Position numbers and translations under genes: made by a program. The notes under the pieces were generated by a model. The model saw only the letters and a list, made by a program, of their open reading frames with translations. It ran no database searches and was not told the origin of the DNA. A DNA stretch of 64,000 bases from Edaphobacter dinghuensis (lineage in GTDB: Bacteria; Acidobacteriota; Terriglobia; Terriglobales; Acidobacteriaceae), in contig NZ_BMGT01000001.1 in assembly GCF_014640335.1 (NCBI RefSeq), positions 248,001 to 312,000 on the forward strand, written 5' to 3'. This document shows positions 63,469-64,000 of the stretch, piece after piece (the stretch's first letter is position 1; each line of letters opens with the position of its first letter).

Positions 63469-64000
63469 TTATGCAGAGATGGAGCGGAGGTTGGACTGCG
63501 TATCGATCTGCTTCGCAGGCATCATCGCCGAGGCCCGCTTCATGATCTCAATCTCAGCAGGAGCAAAGAGCTCGGGAGCAATGCCGCCTACTGCAACATA
63601 GCCCGGTTCGTCGCCAAGAGCCATCGATATCTGGTTCCAACGCAGGAAGGGCGACGTTGTTGGCAGAACAATGAGGCGACGCTTGGGCTCCGGGAAGGCA
63701 AAGTATGCTGTCCAGATTGCAAGAGTGGCGCAGATAGCCAAGCCATTGATTACGTTGACGGTGGATTGCATGTTCAGATTGTGTGATAGCCATGCAGCAT
63801 CAACCAAGCTCACCGTAGCCATGAGACCAAGCCCTAAGCTAACACCGAAGATCCGGCTACGATAAGAAAGGCCCATCGGACGGATGGCGAAGCAGACAAA
63901 GAGAAGCAGGCAGAGCGTAAGAATGCTCGAAGTCTGCTGAACCTGCGTAACCAACCCAATAACGAATTCCAGGCCTGAATGGTGAGGTGCCATGGCAACC
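63469..64000 (-). CDS. Membrane protein, 5' part outside window
   Basis: An ATG at 63993 is possible, but the frame is open to the edge of the window. The opening (GLEFVIGLVTQVQQTSSILTL) looks like the middle of a larger protein rather than a start, so it is called partial. Four membrane helices are visible (LCLLLFVCFAIRPM, FGVSLGLGLMATVSLVDA, VINGLAICATLAIWTAYFAF). The tail contains an acidic-aromatic soluble end with FLRWNQISMALGDEP. It resembles a family of unnamed 200-230-residue acidobacterial membrane proteins, by memory only. Confidence 0.6.
   Translation of the reverse strand, partial: VAMAPHHSGLEFVIGLVTQVQQTSSILTLCLLLFVCFAIRPMGLSYRSRIFGVSLGLGLMATVSLVDAAWLSHNLNMQSTVNVINGLAICATLAIWTAYFAFPEPKRRLIVLPTTSPFLRWNQISMALGDEPGYVAVGGIAPELFAPAEIEIMKRASAMMPAKQIDTQSNLRSISA

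Overview
The window looks like a chromosomal segment of an acidobacterium of the Terriglobales/Acidobacteriaceae type (Edaphobacter, Granulicella, Terriglobus and relatives). This is judged from gene content, not from a marker-gene search: an Oar-like TonB-dependent receptor with an N-terminal carboxypeptidase-regulatory domain, a BlaI/M56-TonB pair, an ECF sigma/anti-sigma/HEAT operon, exported TldD/TldE proteins, many secreted glycoside hydrolases, and small intergenic repeats of a kind common in this group. Coding sequence is GC-rich and dense. I see no rRNA, tRNA, CRISPR array, prophage or insertion sequence.

Layout. 1-9 kb: extracytoplasmic folding factors (DsbA-like, parvulin lipoprotein), a GH28 pectinase-like enzyme, a Gfo/Idh/MocA oxidoreductase, a DUF5715 peptidase-like protein, a small cytochrome-like protein, a CHAD protein and a divergent NRAMP transporter. 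9-15 kb: small envelope proteins, a BrnT/BrnA toxin-antitoxin pair and gyrA. 15-24 kb: two TonB-dependent receptors; the first sits behind a sigma-54-like promoter with an upstream dyad, the second is paired with a PiuC/YbiX iron/2-oxoglutarate hydroxylase. 24-30 kb: GH2 beta-glucuronidase-like enzyme, a five-PAS histidine kinase, YceH and a DUF882 protein. 30.6-32.7 kb: a large radical SAM protein resembling the archaeal tetraether synthase (Tes) and bacterial membrane-spanning-lipid synthase families. 33-42 kb: an MFS transporter, a tandem pair of secreted paralogues, RlpA, GH76 and an exported TldD/TldE pair. 42-46 kb: ECF sigma factor, zinc-finger anti-sigma factor, a TPR/HEAT protein and a HEAT protein in one tight operon. 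46-64 kb: OPT transporter, TrmO, ComF, HNH nuclease, BlaI/M56 pair with two matching operators, a second histidine kinase, S9 peptidase, a PEP-CTERM protein, RecX, alaS and the 3' part of a membrane protein gene running off the window.

Taken together the genes describe an aerobic soil heterotroph that breaks down plant and microbial polysaccharides (GH28, GH2, GH76), takes up nutrients and iron through TonB receptors, and invests in envelope maintenance (DsbA/parvulin, RlpA, M15-like peptidases, M56 sensor). The radical SAM gene at 30641-32740 is the strongest candidate for unusual biology: acidobacteria of this group are known for membrane-spanning iso-diabolic acid lipids, made by tail-to-tail joining of fatty acids, and this protein has the multi-cysteine layout expected of such an enzyme. 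Several dispersed intergenic repeat families and three promoter or operator architectures are also reported.
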